A stretch of DNA of 64,000 nucleotides from Batillaria attramentaria. Its lineage: Eukaryota > Mollusca > Gastropoda > Batillariidae. The notes beneath the pieces are model-generated. The model was given only the letters and a program-made list of their open reading frames with translations, searched no databases and had not been told where the DNA came from. Below, piece after piece: positions 1 to 11,261 of the stretch. The stretch spans positions 318,501 through 382,500 of the forward strand of contig JACVVK020000480.1 in assembly GCA_018292915.2 (NCBI GenBank). Reading direction: 5' to 3'. Within the stretch, counting starts at the first letter, position 1. Every line of letters starts with the position of its first letter. The position numbers were made by a program, and so were the translations under genes.

Positions 1-694
<694 letters not shown>

Positions 695-837
695 TACAGC
701 AACAGGAACAAAACAGAAATAGCAATGAATCCAGAGTTAAAGAAACTACACACTAATAAAGAACATTTAAAAAGCGTGAGTAACACACCAGTTATGTCAA
801 TACATGTAGGAATGGGCGAAAATAAACCGTGGGACGA

Positions 838-1053
838 TTAAACATCGTGTGACATAAGATATTTGAAGAAGAGCTGTTTGAAAGTTGGGACAGAGCATGC
901 GTGTTTAACACGCGCTGGAAGTCTATTCCGTAATGCCGCCCCAGAAAATGAAAGACTACATTTGAAGATGTCAATTCGCGGCTTACGGGAAGTTGAGCGG
1001 TGGCAACAGTCAGATAAATAGCTAGGAGCCTTTTTGGTCCAAAGCGTATACAT
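838..1053 (-). pseudogene. LINE-1 reverse transcriptase, C-terminal relic
   Basis: A 71-codon open stretch on the minus strand ends in TAA at 838. Its end (motifs KPRIDIFKCSLSFSGAALRN and PTFKQLFFKYL) lines up with the C-terminus of the intact RT at 50142-51990 (RPRVDIYKSSLSFSGASMWN and FINFKQILHDTL). Only the last 60-70 residues after the thumb region are left, so the copy is a 5'-truncated dead remnant. Its 3' UTR runs through 837-693 into the module T array. The Trp of the usual WNSLP motif is replaced (RNRLP), which suggests decay or a different subfamily. Confidence 0.75.
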
Positions 1054-1163
1054 GAAAATTCCTCAGTTGAATAGCAGGTGTTTTGACAAGGGAAGAAGCT
1101 GCAGCTGGTTCAGCTTCTCATCAGCTGTAAGATGAGGGTTCGTGCTGTACGTCTATGAAGGGA

Positions 1164-1165
<2 letters not shown>

Positions 1166-1223
<58 letters not shown>
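1166..1223. repeat. (GA)n microsatellite
   Basis: An uninterrupted GA tract of about 58 bp. No module T copy flanks it. Confidence 0.95.
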
Positions 1224-1226
<3 letters not shown>

Positions 1227-2487
1227 GCAAAGCGGCCATCAGACGAAAGCACATAAAAAACCGATCACGCGGAGGACTCACAAAACAGTTCCAGTCTCTC
1301 TCTCTCTTTGTTTCTTTTTCGCTCACCCCGATGCAACCGACAGTCCTTCAAAACAGACAGTCGCTAAGACCAGAGATCAAGATCGCGCACATCATTTCCG
1401 CGCGTATTTGGTTTTTGTCAGACAGGGCAAAAGCCAGCCAAAGCCAGGTAACTCAAAACAATCCCGGAACACTAATACTTTAAAGTTCTATTGTCGGAGT
1501 TCATGCCCTAGGAACTTCCTCATTCAGTTACTGGTAAAAAAAGACTCTCAGGTCACCCAAGTCACTCCAACAACCGGAAAGGCACCAGTCCTATAATTGC
1601 CCCCTGTCTCACTGTGAAGGAAGCCCTGCCGACAGCCAAACACTAATAGGGCAGTTAGCAGTACCATCACGGTGAGGACGTCCCTAGCAGTTGGTCCTGT
1701 GCTACCATATATTTTAACGGCAGCCCCGCGTAATGGAGACATCTTGATGTCGAGGTAATAGTGCCCGCATCGCATGGTTCCTGACGAGCAGGATACAGGC
1801 TGTAGGCGTCAGTCGTATGCCCTGTTAACAGGCTACGTGCCATAGATGCATTTTTGGAGGAAAACGCTATATATTCCTTTTACACATAAGGTTGCAGACG
1901 ACACTATAGAAATGTTTTAAAATTCACCCCCCCCCCCACAACAACAACAACAACAAAGAAAAAGAAAAAAAGAAATCAGGCAGCCATAGACTCATGTGTA
2001 GAGTAATTTTCAACAAATTCCAATATTCCGTTTTTTGAGCAATGTTGGCAGCGACCACATACCCCTTCATTCCACGGTCGTGTGCTGGCTCCTGTGCCAG
2101 CCGCGCATGAATACAAATAGTCTACAAGCCAGGCTCATTTTTCCCTGATTTTACTATTACCTGGCATGAAACTTGTTTACAAAGCCAACAATAAGCACCA
2201 GATTGACTTTTTATTATTTTTTACTCTGCACACAAATTTTAAAAGGTGCAAAGATTTTCTACTATATTTAGCGTAGTTCTTACTACATGACCCGGAAGCT
2301 AATACTGGTCTGTAACCTTAACTCTTATTATTAACGAAGGAAGTCTTGCTCCTTGTTCGGCCAGCAGACAGTGTTGCGAGACAAGTGAACATATATATGT
2401 GGGAAGGAAGGGTGATGACAAACACCCCCCCCCCTCCGCCTCGTGACTGACCACAGCTTCAGCGACTACTCGTAGCTTGCTTTGCTT
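1224..2487. other. Mostly unassigned stretch
   Basis: Apart from the small minus-strand ORF at 1548-1775 I see only short low-complexity runs (poly-C/CAA near 1927-1975, poly-C near 2424) and no gene or recognisable repeat. Confidence 0.5.
1548..1775 (-). CDS. Small hypothetical ORF with one possible membrane segment
   Basis: An ATG-started 75-codon frame on the minus strand with coding-like codons (many G/C third bases). Residues about 33-48 (VLTVMVLLTALLVFGC) are hydrophobic enough for a single membrane span. It is followed by a Gly/Thr-rich end. No family is recognised, and no splice sites or promoter are evident. It could be a fragment of a retroelement or gene, or chance. Confidence 0.25.
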   Translation of the reverse strand: MRCGHYYLDIKMSPLRGAAVKIYGSTGPTARDVLTVMVLLTALLVFGCRQGFLHSETGGNYRTGAFPVVGVTWVT

Positions 2488-2499
2488 TTCTTTCTGAGA

Positions 2500-2670
2500 G
2501 GGTGGGTGGGTGTTTAGGGTTTAACGTCCTTTTCCACCACATACGGGTGATATCAAAGACGGGGCAACGATGAAAAAGCCAGCACAAATATTTGGCCCCA
2601 GCCGGGATACGAACTCACGACCCGAGCATTAGAAGTCCAACGCTCTACCATTCGGCCACCCCGGCTTCCC
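2500..2670 (-). mobile_element. SINE-A copy, full length
   Basis: SINE-A is a tRNA-derived element of about 170 bp. On its own plus strand it reads GGAGCCGGGGTGGCCGAATG (A-box region), then a B-box region near GAGTTCGTATCCC, a body ending GGACGTTAAACCCCCAAACA, and a CACCC-rich tail. This copy is complete, with a 12-bp target duplication (ttctttctgaga) at 2488-2499 and 2671-2682. The A and B boxes point to RNA polymerase III transcription; the target duplication points to LINE-type insertion. Confidence 0.92.
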
Positions 2671-2767
2671 TTCTTTCTGAGAACATAGCTCCGTGGGACG
2701 AGCTCACTAGTTGTTGTTTTTTTTATTTTGGCCACGTTAATTGTTTTGTTCGACCATCTGATGAGCT

Positions 2768-2850
2768 TAAAAAAAAACACCCCCCCCCAAAAAAAAAAAA
2801 ACAAAAAAAAAACAACAACAACAAAAAAAAAAAACCCAAAAAAACCCCGC
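2768..2850. repeat. Poly-A/poly-C/CAA low-complexity tract
   Basis: A-rich run with C9 and CAA blocks; simple sequence only. Confidence 0.9.
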
Positions 2851-3205
2851 ACATCTGTATGTGTTACCAGAAAAAAAATTAACCCGGAGAGGACAGAAGC
2901 GAGGTAACTGCAACTTCGGAAAGAGAATTCCGTGTTCAAAGCAATTGAACACTGAAGGGGATGTAACACCACTTTGCGTGCGCTGGTTGGTCTGTTTTCT
3001 CGTTTGTCTTGCCCCACAGGCAACAAAAGTCATGAATAAATTGTAGGCCGGCGTTTGTCATGTGTTAAATTAGACACCGCTACTGTTTCCTGAAGAGGGT
3101 GATGGCAAGGTGGGTGCGCCCTTTCATTTTATACAACACAAGAATGAGTGGAGTTTTTGTTGTTGTTGTTGTTGTTTTTGCTTGTTTGCTAAATGTTGCA
3201 ATGTC

Positions 3206-3318
<113 letters not shown>

Positions 3319-3429
3319 CTCAAAGTTTAACGCACAGGAGACTATACATACATAAAAAAAATGTTTATTTATTTGCTAAATGTTGCCATGTTACTCACTT
3401 TAACGTTTTCTGTTTAACGTGCAGTTGTC

Positions 3430-4830
3430 TGACAATTATCGACCTGTTTGCCAGACTCCTGGGTAAAGCCTTTTTGTAATGGACTGAAGCACTGGGAAAC
3501 ATCCCTTACCCGCAGACATGTCAAGTTTAGTTGTTTTGTTCTCTGAGAAATTGTAAACTCTGTGGTTTTTTTTTTCTTTTGAAGCACAGAGAAACTCCCT
3601 TAAGCCCAGACAAGCCGTGTCTGGTTGTTTTATTTTCTGAGAAATTGTTAAGCTTTGCACACGCCTGCATAAAACTCTTTAGTTTTTGAAGCACAGGGAA
3701 GCACCTTTGACCGCAGACTCTCATGTGTAGTTTTCTTCTTTCTGAAAAAATTATAAAGTTTAGATTGCCAGACGTCTGAACAAACCTGTTTAGCCACGGA
3801 CTGAACCAAAAGGTAGACGTCTGCACATTTTTTTTTTTCAGCAGAGAGAAACTCCCTTAGTCGCAGATATATCATGTTTGGTTGTGAGGTTGTGTATGAG
3901 AAACTTAAGCTTGCCAGATGCCATCAAGAAACTGGAGAGCTTCGGACTGAACCACATGAAAACTTCCTAAACCACAAACATTTCTTCTTTTCTTCAAAAC
4001 AAAATAGAACGCCTCCGTACTGTTTCCCCTAGTTTTTGTCCCGAAAGGATTTCACCATACGTGATTGATCCTTGTTAGTGTGAACTTCCTAAACCGCAGA
4101 GATGTCTTCTTTATTTGTTTGTTGCTTCCAAAACAGAAGATTAAAAACCGCAAAACATTTCTCTGTATTGTTTACCGCAGGGTTCCCCTCCCCCCCCCCC
4201 CGCGAGGAGCAGCCGGGATATCCGAATGGTAGGGCATTGGGTCTCACCTGAAACCGTACGTGACTTATCCTTGTTAGTGTGGACTCCCTAAACCCCAGAT
4301 GTCTTCTTTATTTTTTTTTTGTTGCTTCCAAAACAGAAGATTAAAAACGTCGAAAGAACATTCCTCTGTACTGTTTACCGTTTTTTTGTTTTTGTTTGGT
4401 TTTGTTTGTTTTTTGTTTTTGCCGAGGAGCCGTGCTATCCGAATGACAGGGCATTGGGTCTCACCTGAAACCATACGTGACTTACCCTTGTTAGTGTGGA
4501 CCTCCTACGCCGCAGATTCTTTATTTGTTTGTTGCTTGCAAATCAGAAACAACTTCGAGACAACACTCCTCCGTGCTTTCTACCCTAGTTTGGTAGGACA
4601 TTGGACTTTCAATGCTCAGGCCGTGAGTTCAAATCCCGGCTGTGGCCAAATACTATTTGTTCTGGCCCTTATCTCGTTGCCCCGTCTTTGATATCACTAA
4701 TATGTGATGAAAACGGAGTTAAACTCCCAAACACTCACCAACCCACCTATCCTTTTTGAAAGGGTCTCAACTGAAACATACGTGACTGACCCCTGTCAGT
4801 GTACAGAAGCCTTCCATGTGGATTGGACGT
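3430..4830 (+). repeat. Degenerate tandem (satellite-like) array, 120-220 bp units
   Basis: Repeated phrases recur along 1.4 kb. In 3430-3960 the unit has the form gaagcac..gaaactcccttaa.cgcagac..gtttagttgttttgttctctgagaaattgt, about every 120 bp. In 3960-4830 the unit is catacgtgac.ttacccttgttagtgtgga..cctaaaccgcagatgtcttctttatttgtttgttgcttccaaaacagaa in four copies near 4055, 4254, 4471 and 4777. The last interval is longer because a SINE-A copy (4590-4747) sits inside it. The shared phrase 'cctaaaccgcagatgt' suggests both halves have one origin. Confidence 0.65.
4590..4747 (+). mobile_element. SINE-A copy, 5'-truncated and diverged
   Basis: Begins within the anticodon-arm region (tggtaggacattggactttc) and continues through the body to aaactcccaaacactcacc. 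It is diverged from other copies and embedded in the tandem array 3430-4830. Confidence 0.8.
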
Positions 4831-4850
4831 TTTATTCAAGATCGACTGGA

Positions 4851-5027
4851 GGGTGGGTGGGCGGGTGTTTGGGGGTTTAACGCCCTTTTCCACTACATAC
4901 GGGTGATATCAAAGACGGGGCAACGATGAAAAAGCCAGCACAAATATTTGGCTGCAGCCGGGATACGAACTCACGACCCGAGCATTAGAAGTCCAACGCT
5001 CTACCATTCGGCCACCCCGGCTCCCCC
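4851..5027 (-). mobile_element. SINE-A copy, full length
   Basis: Complete SINE-A with a clear target duplication (aagatcgactgga) at 4838-4850 and 5028-5040. It has the GTTCGTATCC form of the B box and the CATCGTTGCCCC body, i.e. the subfamily I call A1. Confidence 0.93.
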
Positions 5028-5039
5028 AAGATCGACTGG

Positions 5040-5820
5040 AACAGGAAGTCATGATGGGAAGGGAAGGGGAGGCCAGAGGGAAGTGGAGGCAACTAGGACA
5101 AAGTATAAAAGGTGTAAGACCATGCGCTGCCCCAAACGGCGACTCCGCCAACATATTTCAGTGGTAGGTGGTGGTAATGATCAAAATTTCCCTTCTTGGA
5201 TTAATACATTAGTTTGAATTGGATTTGGAATCTGAATTTTAAGACGCCCGAAAGGTCGACTTTACAAGTCCTGATGCACTTAATGATTTTTGTCTCTCAT
5301 TTGTAAGCAAGAGATGAGAAATTTCTCACTTTCCACGCTTTACGTTATACCACGTGAACACCACATTCATTCGTTAGGCTTATGGCTAATATTCTACCCC
5401 TCCCCTTAATGAAAAGTACTGCAGCTTACAACAGACAACTGGCAACACTTCATGAGAAAAGAACACTAAGTTCTATAACGTAACTTTAAGAAAAAAATAT
5501 ATTTCCCATACCACCGGGGATAAAACAAGATTGCCACGGTCAAAGGAAGTGCTACGCTCGATTAAAAAGTTTCGCCAACGATTCCTCTCAAATAGAGTCC
5601 TATTTCTAAAATCTGCGCAAACTCGGGACTGCGTGCTGTTGAGATGCGTTCCCACAGACATATGCCTGCTTTGACAAACGGTTCACGAAGAGTGCCACTC
5701 AGATTGAAAAAAAGGGCCAAACAAAGTGCAATTTTCAGTCAAACGAACGAAACGAGAGTGCTATAAGAGAGTCATCGAAACTTTTGAATCGAGAGTAGCA
5801 CTTGGTTTGACTGCGACCCA
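5040..5820. other. Unassigned stretch
   Basis: No gene, SINE or tandem repeat recognised; ordinary AT-moderate sequence with only short ORFs. Confidence 0.5.
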
Positions 5821-5822
5821 TC

Positions 5823-5978
5823 ATGTCTAACCCCTCGGATACGTACGCTGAAGACGACACGTCGCCAGACTGTCGGCAGCTCACTGTATCTCCTCTCAGC
5901 CGCGTCATCTCAGGAAATGTGTTGGCAGCAATGATTGATCAACTCATCCCGTTTTTTTCATGGGGTTCTGCTTCCTAA
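5823..5978 (+). CDS. Candidate short ORF or first coding exon
   Basis: ATG in a fair context (cccatcATGt) opens 51 codons of coding-like composition (MSNPSDTYAEDDTSPDCRQL then SPLSRVISGNVLAAMIDQLI) before TAA. Acidic N-terminus; hydrophobic stretch near residues 33-45. No homology recognised and no splice donor is compelling. It lies just upstream of a GA tract. It may be chance. Confidence 0.25.
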   Translation: MSNPSDTYAEDDTSPDCRQLTVSPLSRVISGNVLAAMIDQLIPFFSWGSAS

Positions 5979-5998
5979 TTACCCACAGTGATGGCCAA

Positions 5999-6000
<2 letters not shown>

Positions 6001-6046
<46 letters not shown>
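6001..6046. repeat. (GA)n microsatellite
   Basis: A 46-bp GA tract. It is followed by ATTTATTTTGG, weakly like the start of module T, but no stem-forming CAACGG/CCGTTG pair follows. Confidence 0.95.
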
Positions 6047-6049
<3 letters not shown>

Positions 6050-6050
<1 letters not shown>

Positions 6051-7860
6051 TTTTGGTTCAGGTGTCCATTTTGTCACTGTCAGGACACTATTTTCCGGCT
6101 CAAACGACTGTCTGTGTCACTGTACCCGCAACAACAAGTCAGTGTCGTCAGCAATGGAAATATAATATCTTTGGAGAGAAATGTTGTTGCACATTTACCG
6201 TATGAATACTAATTCTTAGTCAAAACACACCCAGCAACATTATAGGAGAAAAACTCTACCATCCCACCTTTATCTTGTCTTCTGGGGCTTCACAGCACAG
6301 ACTGACAACACAAGCATAGTACAGACACTCGTGGACAAAAGTACACGACAAAGCATCACAGAAAAGAGAAATAAGCGACAATCACTAAATAATGAACTAA
6401 ATGAATTTAAAAAAAAAGAAGCAGTTCCATCTTGCTGAAAGAAAGTTATCGCCACCTCACTAAGCAACACTGAAGGAATCCAAATGGATTTTGTCTAGAC
6501 TTTCTATCAACGCTTCAACAAAGCAGGCTATGTTCCCAAACGACTGACAAATCCATAGAGGTCTTATCTGAATCTCCTCTTCACTCACGCATTACTGCCC
6601 CACGAGAGTGCACGAAACTAGGCAAAACCAGGGCGATTGTCTCAGCAAAAGGATTTCATCAGAAAGACGCGGTAATCCTACCCTTCGTCTTGGTAATGGA
6701 ACGGAAGAGGTTAAACGTAGACAACAACGCGCTTTGTAGAATGTTTTCAGGCTAAAGAACACAAATACACGCGATCTCAAAATGCCCTATATATTCCCTA
6801 TCAGCCTCAGGCATCTCAGTCACCCCTAAAAATGCTTCAATCTGCAAACAAAAATTATCGAGCACAGACCATTCAAGTGCACGCATCTGACAGGAGTTTT
6901 AAAAAAATGAATATCTCCTTTTCGCTCAGGCCTCACTGTAGTAATGCACGTCTACTCTCTGTTTAGGCCGGAAAGCCTCTTTACCGTAATCTGCTCGCGT
7001 CTCTTTTGCCACTCTCCAGCGCAAAATATCCTAGCTTCCCTGGCAGTTTGTCTCTTGTTACGGCCCCCTGGCATGCACCTTGAGCTACAAAGTACAAAAA
7101 TCACGAAAATCATGCATTTTTCGTGACAGCAAAAATCATTACAAACTAGCAGACTCGCCAAACAGGGTTCTCCAAATAAACACCAAACATGACCCCACGG
7201 TCAATTTGTGTCCTTACGCTTGCAAGCCGTCATCTAAACTCTGAGATCACTGTATACCGTTAGCTTGGGGTCAGAGGCTGTTCATGACGACAAACTCGAG
7301 CCCAGCTAAGACGATGACTCACTTAGATCGAACGATGGTAGCAATCAAATCCACGGACACCGGTAGGAAAAACAATCTGGATTGGACACGGACCAGCAAT
7401 ACTGAGATGCCGTTCACAGCAACCCTTCTATTCCAAGCATGCTGTGTCTCTGCTTCTCCTGTAATGATCCGCTCCGTAGTTTTCCAGTGTAACTGTAAGT
7501 TCCAGCTGTATGTTTAACCGTTCTTTGGATCCCCAGGATGGGGCAGTGATTGGTGTTATTCATTTTGAATAGCAGCGTAGACAGAGGAGACTGCTTTAAT
7601 AGCATTCAGCACCCTAGTATGGGGCCTTAGCATGAAAGACACGAAAGCCACTTTAACAGGGCCAGATTAAACAAGCTCTCAAAAACATAAATATCTAATA
7701 CACTGGGAGAGACAACTCTAGGAAAAGTATGGGACTGTGTCTAGCGGAGTCGACCACTTCGTAGAAAAGTGGGTGAAGTAAACTTTGTGCAAGTGAGTCT
7801 CGAGCGAGGTCGAAATAAGCGTCTGCCAGCATTATGCAAATTTCCTTCATTAAATGTGCG
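6050..7860. other. Unassigned unique stretch
   Basis: About 1.8 kb with no SINE, tandem array or convincing exon. ORFs here are short and have no coding signature. Confidence 0.5.
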
Positions 7861-7869
7861 TGTACACAA

Positions 7870-7871
<2 letters not shown>

Positions 7872-7950
<79 letters not shown>
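7872..7950. repeat. (GA)n microsatellite
   Basis: A 79-bp pure GA tract, followed directly by a degraded module T-like sequence. Confidence 0.95.
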
Positions 7951-7954
<4 letters not shown>

Positions 7955-8016
7955 ACTTTATATGAAATCGGTGAAAGTTTTGGTCTAGCAACCAATTTTC
8001 AAACTTGCCGTTTTGA
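7951..8016 (-). mobile_element. Degraded LINE tail (module T-like)
   Basis: Right after the GA tract comes aataactttat..gaaatcggtgaaag..ccaattttcaaacttgccgtttt. The order (GA tract, ttTAt, half stem, ttttcaaacttgccgtt) matches module T copies at 20518 and 34632, but the first stem arm is mutated. Confidence 0.45.
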
Positions 8017-8075
8017 AAAAACAAAAACAAAAAAAAAACACCACCCCAAAATGCTCAAACATACTGAAAACTGGA

Positions 8076-8248
8076 GGGTGGGTGGGTGTTTGGGGGTTTA
8101 ACGTCCTTTTCCACCACATAGGGTGATATCAAAGACGGGGCAACGATGAAAAAGCCAGCACAAATATTTGGCCCCAGTCGGGATCGAACTCACGACCCGA
8201 GCATTAGAAGTCCAACGCTCTACCATTCGACCACCCCGGCTCCCCCTC
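8076..8248 (-). mobile_element. SINE-A copy, full length (subfamily A1b)
   Basis: Complete SINE-A flanked by aaaactgga at 8067-8075 and 8249-8257. It shares with 15521-15690 and 35553-35721 two diagnostic changes: GAGTTCGATCCC (one base shorter, restoring a consensus-like B box) and ACCCTATGTGG instead of ACCCGTATGTGG. Confidence 0.93.
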
Positions 8249-8280
8249 AAAACTGGAACATGAAACTTTACGCACACGCA

Positions 8281-8283
<3 letters not shown>

Positions 8284-8321
<38 letters not shown>
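8284..8321. repeat. (GA)n microsatellite
   Basis: A 38-bp GA tract just beyond the SINE-A copy. Confidence 0.95.
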
Positions 8322-8323
<2 letters not shown>

Positions 8324-8537
8324 TAATGAATTGATTTGAAAGCAGATGGTGTTCTGTGAAGAATGAATTGCGTGTGCACAACAGCGTAGGTCTGCTAAGC
8401 CACACGCTGCACGCACCGTCTCCTTCCGCACCACAGCTTTCAGAACATTCACCAGGTCTAGATATTGGCATCATGGCGCCACACACACAAACAGGCGCTT
8501 CGACTGTGAAGCCGGAAGCAAGCCCAAGAGACCGCAG

Positions 8538-8656
8538 GAAAAAAATCAAAAGAAATCATCATAGACGTGGAGGGCTCCGTCACTTCCGGCAAGGGCGACG
8601 ACTCCGTCACCGACTGCCGCACACCGCGGTCATCGCGCGCGCACCGGAAGCCGTGA
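8538..8656 (+). CDS. Candidate coding segment, GC-rich
   Basis: Following an AG (8536-8537) that could be a splice acceptor, one frame reads KSKEIIIDVEGSVTSGKGDD then SVTDCRTP..AHRKP and stops at TGA 8654-8656. Nearly every third base from 8555 on is G or C, a coding-like pattern not seen in the flanks. Two other frames are also open in this GC-rich patch, one starting at ATG 8473, so the frame is uncertain. A good donor-like site (GTGG|gtgagt) lies just after the stop, near 8690. Product unknown. Confidence 0.3.
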
Positions 8657-8850
8657 CCTGAAGCTAGATAGTCATCGACAAGGAGGCGTGGGTGAGTTCT
8701 CAGACTTGTCTGTCTCGTTTTCGGTGCGAGATTGCGTGCTGTAACGGCTTGAAGGTTGTGCCCACAAGAATGAAGTTCTGATCACGGTTTTCAAGAGACA
8801 TTAATCACCCTAGTCTGGGCGACCCTCTCGTACATTTTTTTTTTTCTAAG

Positions 8851-9063
8851 GGCGGACCGAACTATGATCACCCTATCTTGGATGGCCTTGTGGATTTCGA
8901 ATTCCTGGGTCATGACTACTATTTTACGGGTGCTAGCAACTGTGCATGCGTGTCATCTATCTACGTAACAGACCTGTACATCGCGACTCCGGCACATGAC
9001 CTCTGCAAAGATTTCGTACTGAAGTCATGTCCCGACGGGTCGGCATCTCTACAACCAGTTTAG
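8851..9063 (+). CDS. Candidate terminal coding exon, product unknown
   Basis: A long T tract ending ..tttttctaag (8835-8850) could be a splice acceptor. The frame that follows runs 70 codons to TAG at 9061-9063: GGPNYDHPILDGLVDFEFLG, HDYYFTGASNCACVSSIYVT, DLYIATPAHDLCKDFVLKSC. It is rich in Asp, Tyr, Phe and Cys and has balanced, coding-like codons. I do not recognise a family. A terminal exon of a plus-strand host gene is the simplest reading; a decayed transposon ORF is the alternative. Confidence 0.4.
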   Translation, partial: GGPNYDHPILDGLVDFEFLGHDYYFTGASNCACVSSIYVTDLYIATPAHDLCKDFVLKSCPDGSASLQPV

Positions 9064-9221
9064 ACGCCTTGGTCGTTGGAGTTGTCTCCTCTAGCTGAAA
9101 TGCCATGCGCAGTACCAATGGCGGATGGTTGCCGCCGTTCATTTTTTTCCTAAGGCTTTCCTTTGTCGGCCAAAGAAGTCAGTCAAACATGACAATCAAA
9201 CATAGTGAGTTTCCTTCACCC

Positions 9222-9357
9222 GTATCCCGGCTGGGGCCAAATATTTGTGCTGGCTTTTTCATCGTTGCCCCGTCGTTGATATCACCCTATGTGGTGGAAA
9301 AGGGCGTTAAACTCCCCAGCACCCTGCCCACCCACCCACCCACTCTTCCTTCCTTCC
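9222..9357 (+). mobile_element. SINE-A copy, 5'-truncated
   Basis: Starts inside the B-box region (gtatcccggctggggcc), runs through the body and ends in CACCC and CTTC runs. An 11-bp duplication (ttccttcaccc) at 9211-9221 and 9358-9368 shows that the truncation happened at insertion. The tRNA head is absent. Confidence 0.88.
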
Positions 9358-9890
9358 TTCCTTCACCCACTTGTGACTTGCACATCACCTGTTGCGAGCA
9401 CATCCTATGCAGCTTTTAGATTTGACATTTTCACATTTTGTTGCCCTGCTTGGCTAAGACGCTGAGAGAGGACCTTGGCCTAGGTTCTGGCATGAGTCTA
9501 TGATCACCCAAGCGCTACATGTATTCCCAGACACTGAACAGCCAGTCCTGCAATCTCCAGCCCCTGCTGCTACTGCTCCAATCGGCTGCTTCGCAGATCT
9601 GGGCCACGCGGACCTAAATTATCGAAAAGATAAGCATTCTTTCGGGCCGAACTAGTTTTATCGGAACATCCCAAACTGGGCCCCACAAAGACAGGCCCGC
9701 AGGACGATCTGAATGGATTCTGGCCAGGCAAATGTTTGAGCGGGAGCTCTAGTGGCGACCACAGCCTGCTCCCCCGGGCTGAAGAGCTCCGGGACAGGAC
9801 TGAAGGAGTTGCGCGCCCTTGTAGCGTGGAGTGGCCGGAGAGGGCTTCTCCAACCGTCGTCTTTCTTTGCTTTTCCTCTCTCAATTTCAG

Positions 9891-9955
9891 ACGCAATTCC
9901 GCTCCGACATTACCGAAGATGCTGGAACCGATAGAGGGATGTGCGGTGTGAGCTG
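9891..9955 (+). CDS. Candidate 65-bp internal exon, product unknown
   Basis: Both splice sites are textbook: a pyrimidine run ending cttttcctctctcaatttcag (9870-9890) and a donor AGCTG|gtaagt (9956 on). One frame is open throughout (TQFRSDITEDAGTDRGMCGV); another contains ATG..TGA, so it might instead be 5' untranslated. It ends with two bases of a codon (TG), which fits the start of the candidate exon at 22948. The sequence upstream (from about 9630) is GC-rich and open on both strands. No product recognised. Confidence 0.4.
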
Positions 9956-9957
9956 GT

Positions 9958-10370
9958 AAGTAGCCTCGGGACGGACATGAATGCACATTGGCTGTGTTGA
10001 CAGGGGGCACTGTGGCGAGCGGCGTGCACGTGCAGCGCGTCGCGGGGGCAGGTCAGAGGACCAATTGAGACTCATGGGAAAGCGTCAGCAGCGGCCTAGC
10101 TGGTGGAAGGAGGGCGGGGGAGGTTGGGGTGGAGGAGGGGTAGGTGGAGGTGAAGTGCAGGTAGTGAAGACAGGGCAGGAGATTGAAGAAAGAATATCGT
10201 TGATTGGTGAACTCGGATATGGAGGTGGATTTTTTTTTTACGGTGTCCATACTTGACGTACTTATATCCAGTCATATCGAGGCAAGAAAAAAAAAAAAAC
10301 AAAAAACAAAACAAAACAAAACAAAACAACAACAACAAAACCCAAAAAACAAAACCAAAACCAAAATAAC
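9958..10370. other. GC-rich then purine/poly-A stretch, no gene seen
   Basis: CpG-containing sequence to about 10090, a G-rich strip (10105-10160), and from 10285 a poly-A/CAAAA low-complexity run. Nothing else recognised. Confidence 0.5.
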
Positions 10371-10374
10371 AGCC

Positions 10375-10735
10375 GAATGATCAAACAAAACAGAACAATC
10401 ACAGAACAGAAATGAAATAAAATGAATAGATCAAATGAAATGATCAAATGAAATGATCAAAATAAAATGATCGAAAGGGAATGATCGAAATGAAATGATC
10501 AAAATGAAATGTTCAAAATGAAATGATCGAAATGAAATGACCGAAATGAACCGATCGAAATGAAACGATCGAAATCAAATGATTAAATTACGTTTAAAAA
10601 ATATTTTCGAAGTGAATTGATCGAAATGAAATGGTCGAAATGAAACGATCGAACTGCATTAAAAAAATTGAAATGAAATGACCGAAAGGAACTGATCGAA
10701 ATGAAATGATCAAAATAAATGTTTTAAAACTGTAT
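10375..10735. repeat. 14-bp minisatellite, GATCGAAATGAAAT
   Basis: Successive variants of the 14-base unit (gatcaaatgaaat, gatcgaaatgaaat, gaccgaaatgaacc and so on) run from about 10377 to 10590 and resume at 10616-10730 after a short interruption. The unit is AT-rich with a GATC in almost every copy. Confidence 0.85.
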
Positions 10736-11261
10736 TTGCATAAGGTCTGCAGAAACAAACAGGACGGCCGGCCGGCCGGCCTCGTAAAAGTTTCCAAACT
10801 TGGTCTCGTCAATTTTAGTTTGAGTTTAGCTGCACGTGATCTGCTGGTCGATCATAAAGGAACATTGTATCGAACAAGGAATCGTCATCCCAGGATTCTG
10901 CTTCGCCGAGAGCATCAGCTGATTATGCTCTTCAGACAATCAGACTGCAACCAGGGTGTGGATCGAGTCATCGACCTTTTTTTTTTTTTTTTTTTGGCAG
11001 GGTTCAAATTAAAGGGATAGGACTGAAGTTTTCCAAGCTTACGTAACGATCGGGGCTGCTCACCATGTTCTGTTCTTCGGCCTTCGCTGCTACGATAATT
11101 ATGAGCCAAAATGTACGTGTATTCATTGCTGATACGATCGTAGTATCGTCTAATTTACGTGAACATTCGCGAGATGTTACGTTTCTGTCGTCCCTACTTG
11201 GCACCATAACTCTTTAACGCCCATGCAAAAATAGCGATTTTGCTTGAAATCTTCAGATCAC

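Noticed and set aside
9570..10010. 146-codon minus-strand ORF
   Set aside because: GC-rich DNA open on both strands, with no start context or motifs. The plus-strand splice sites at 9890 and 9956 are the better-supported signal.
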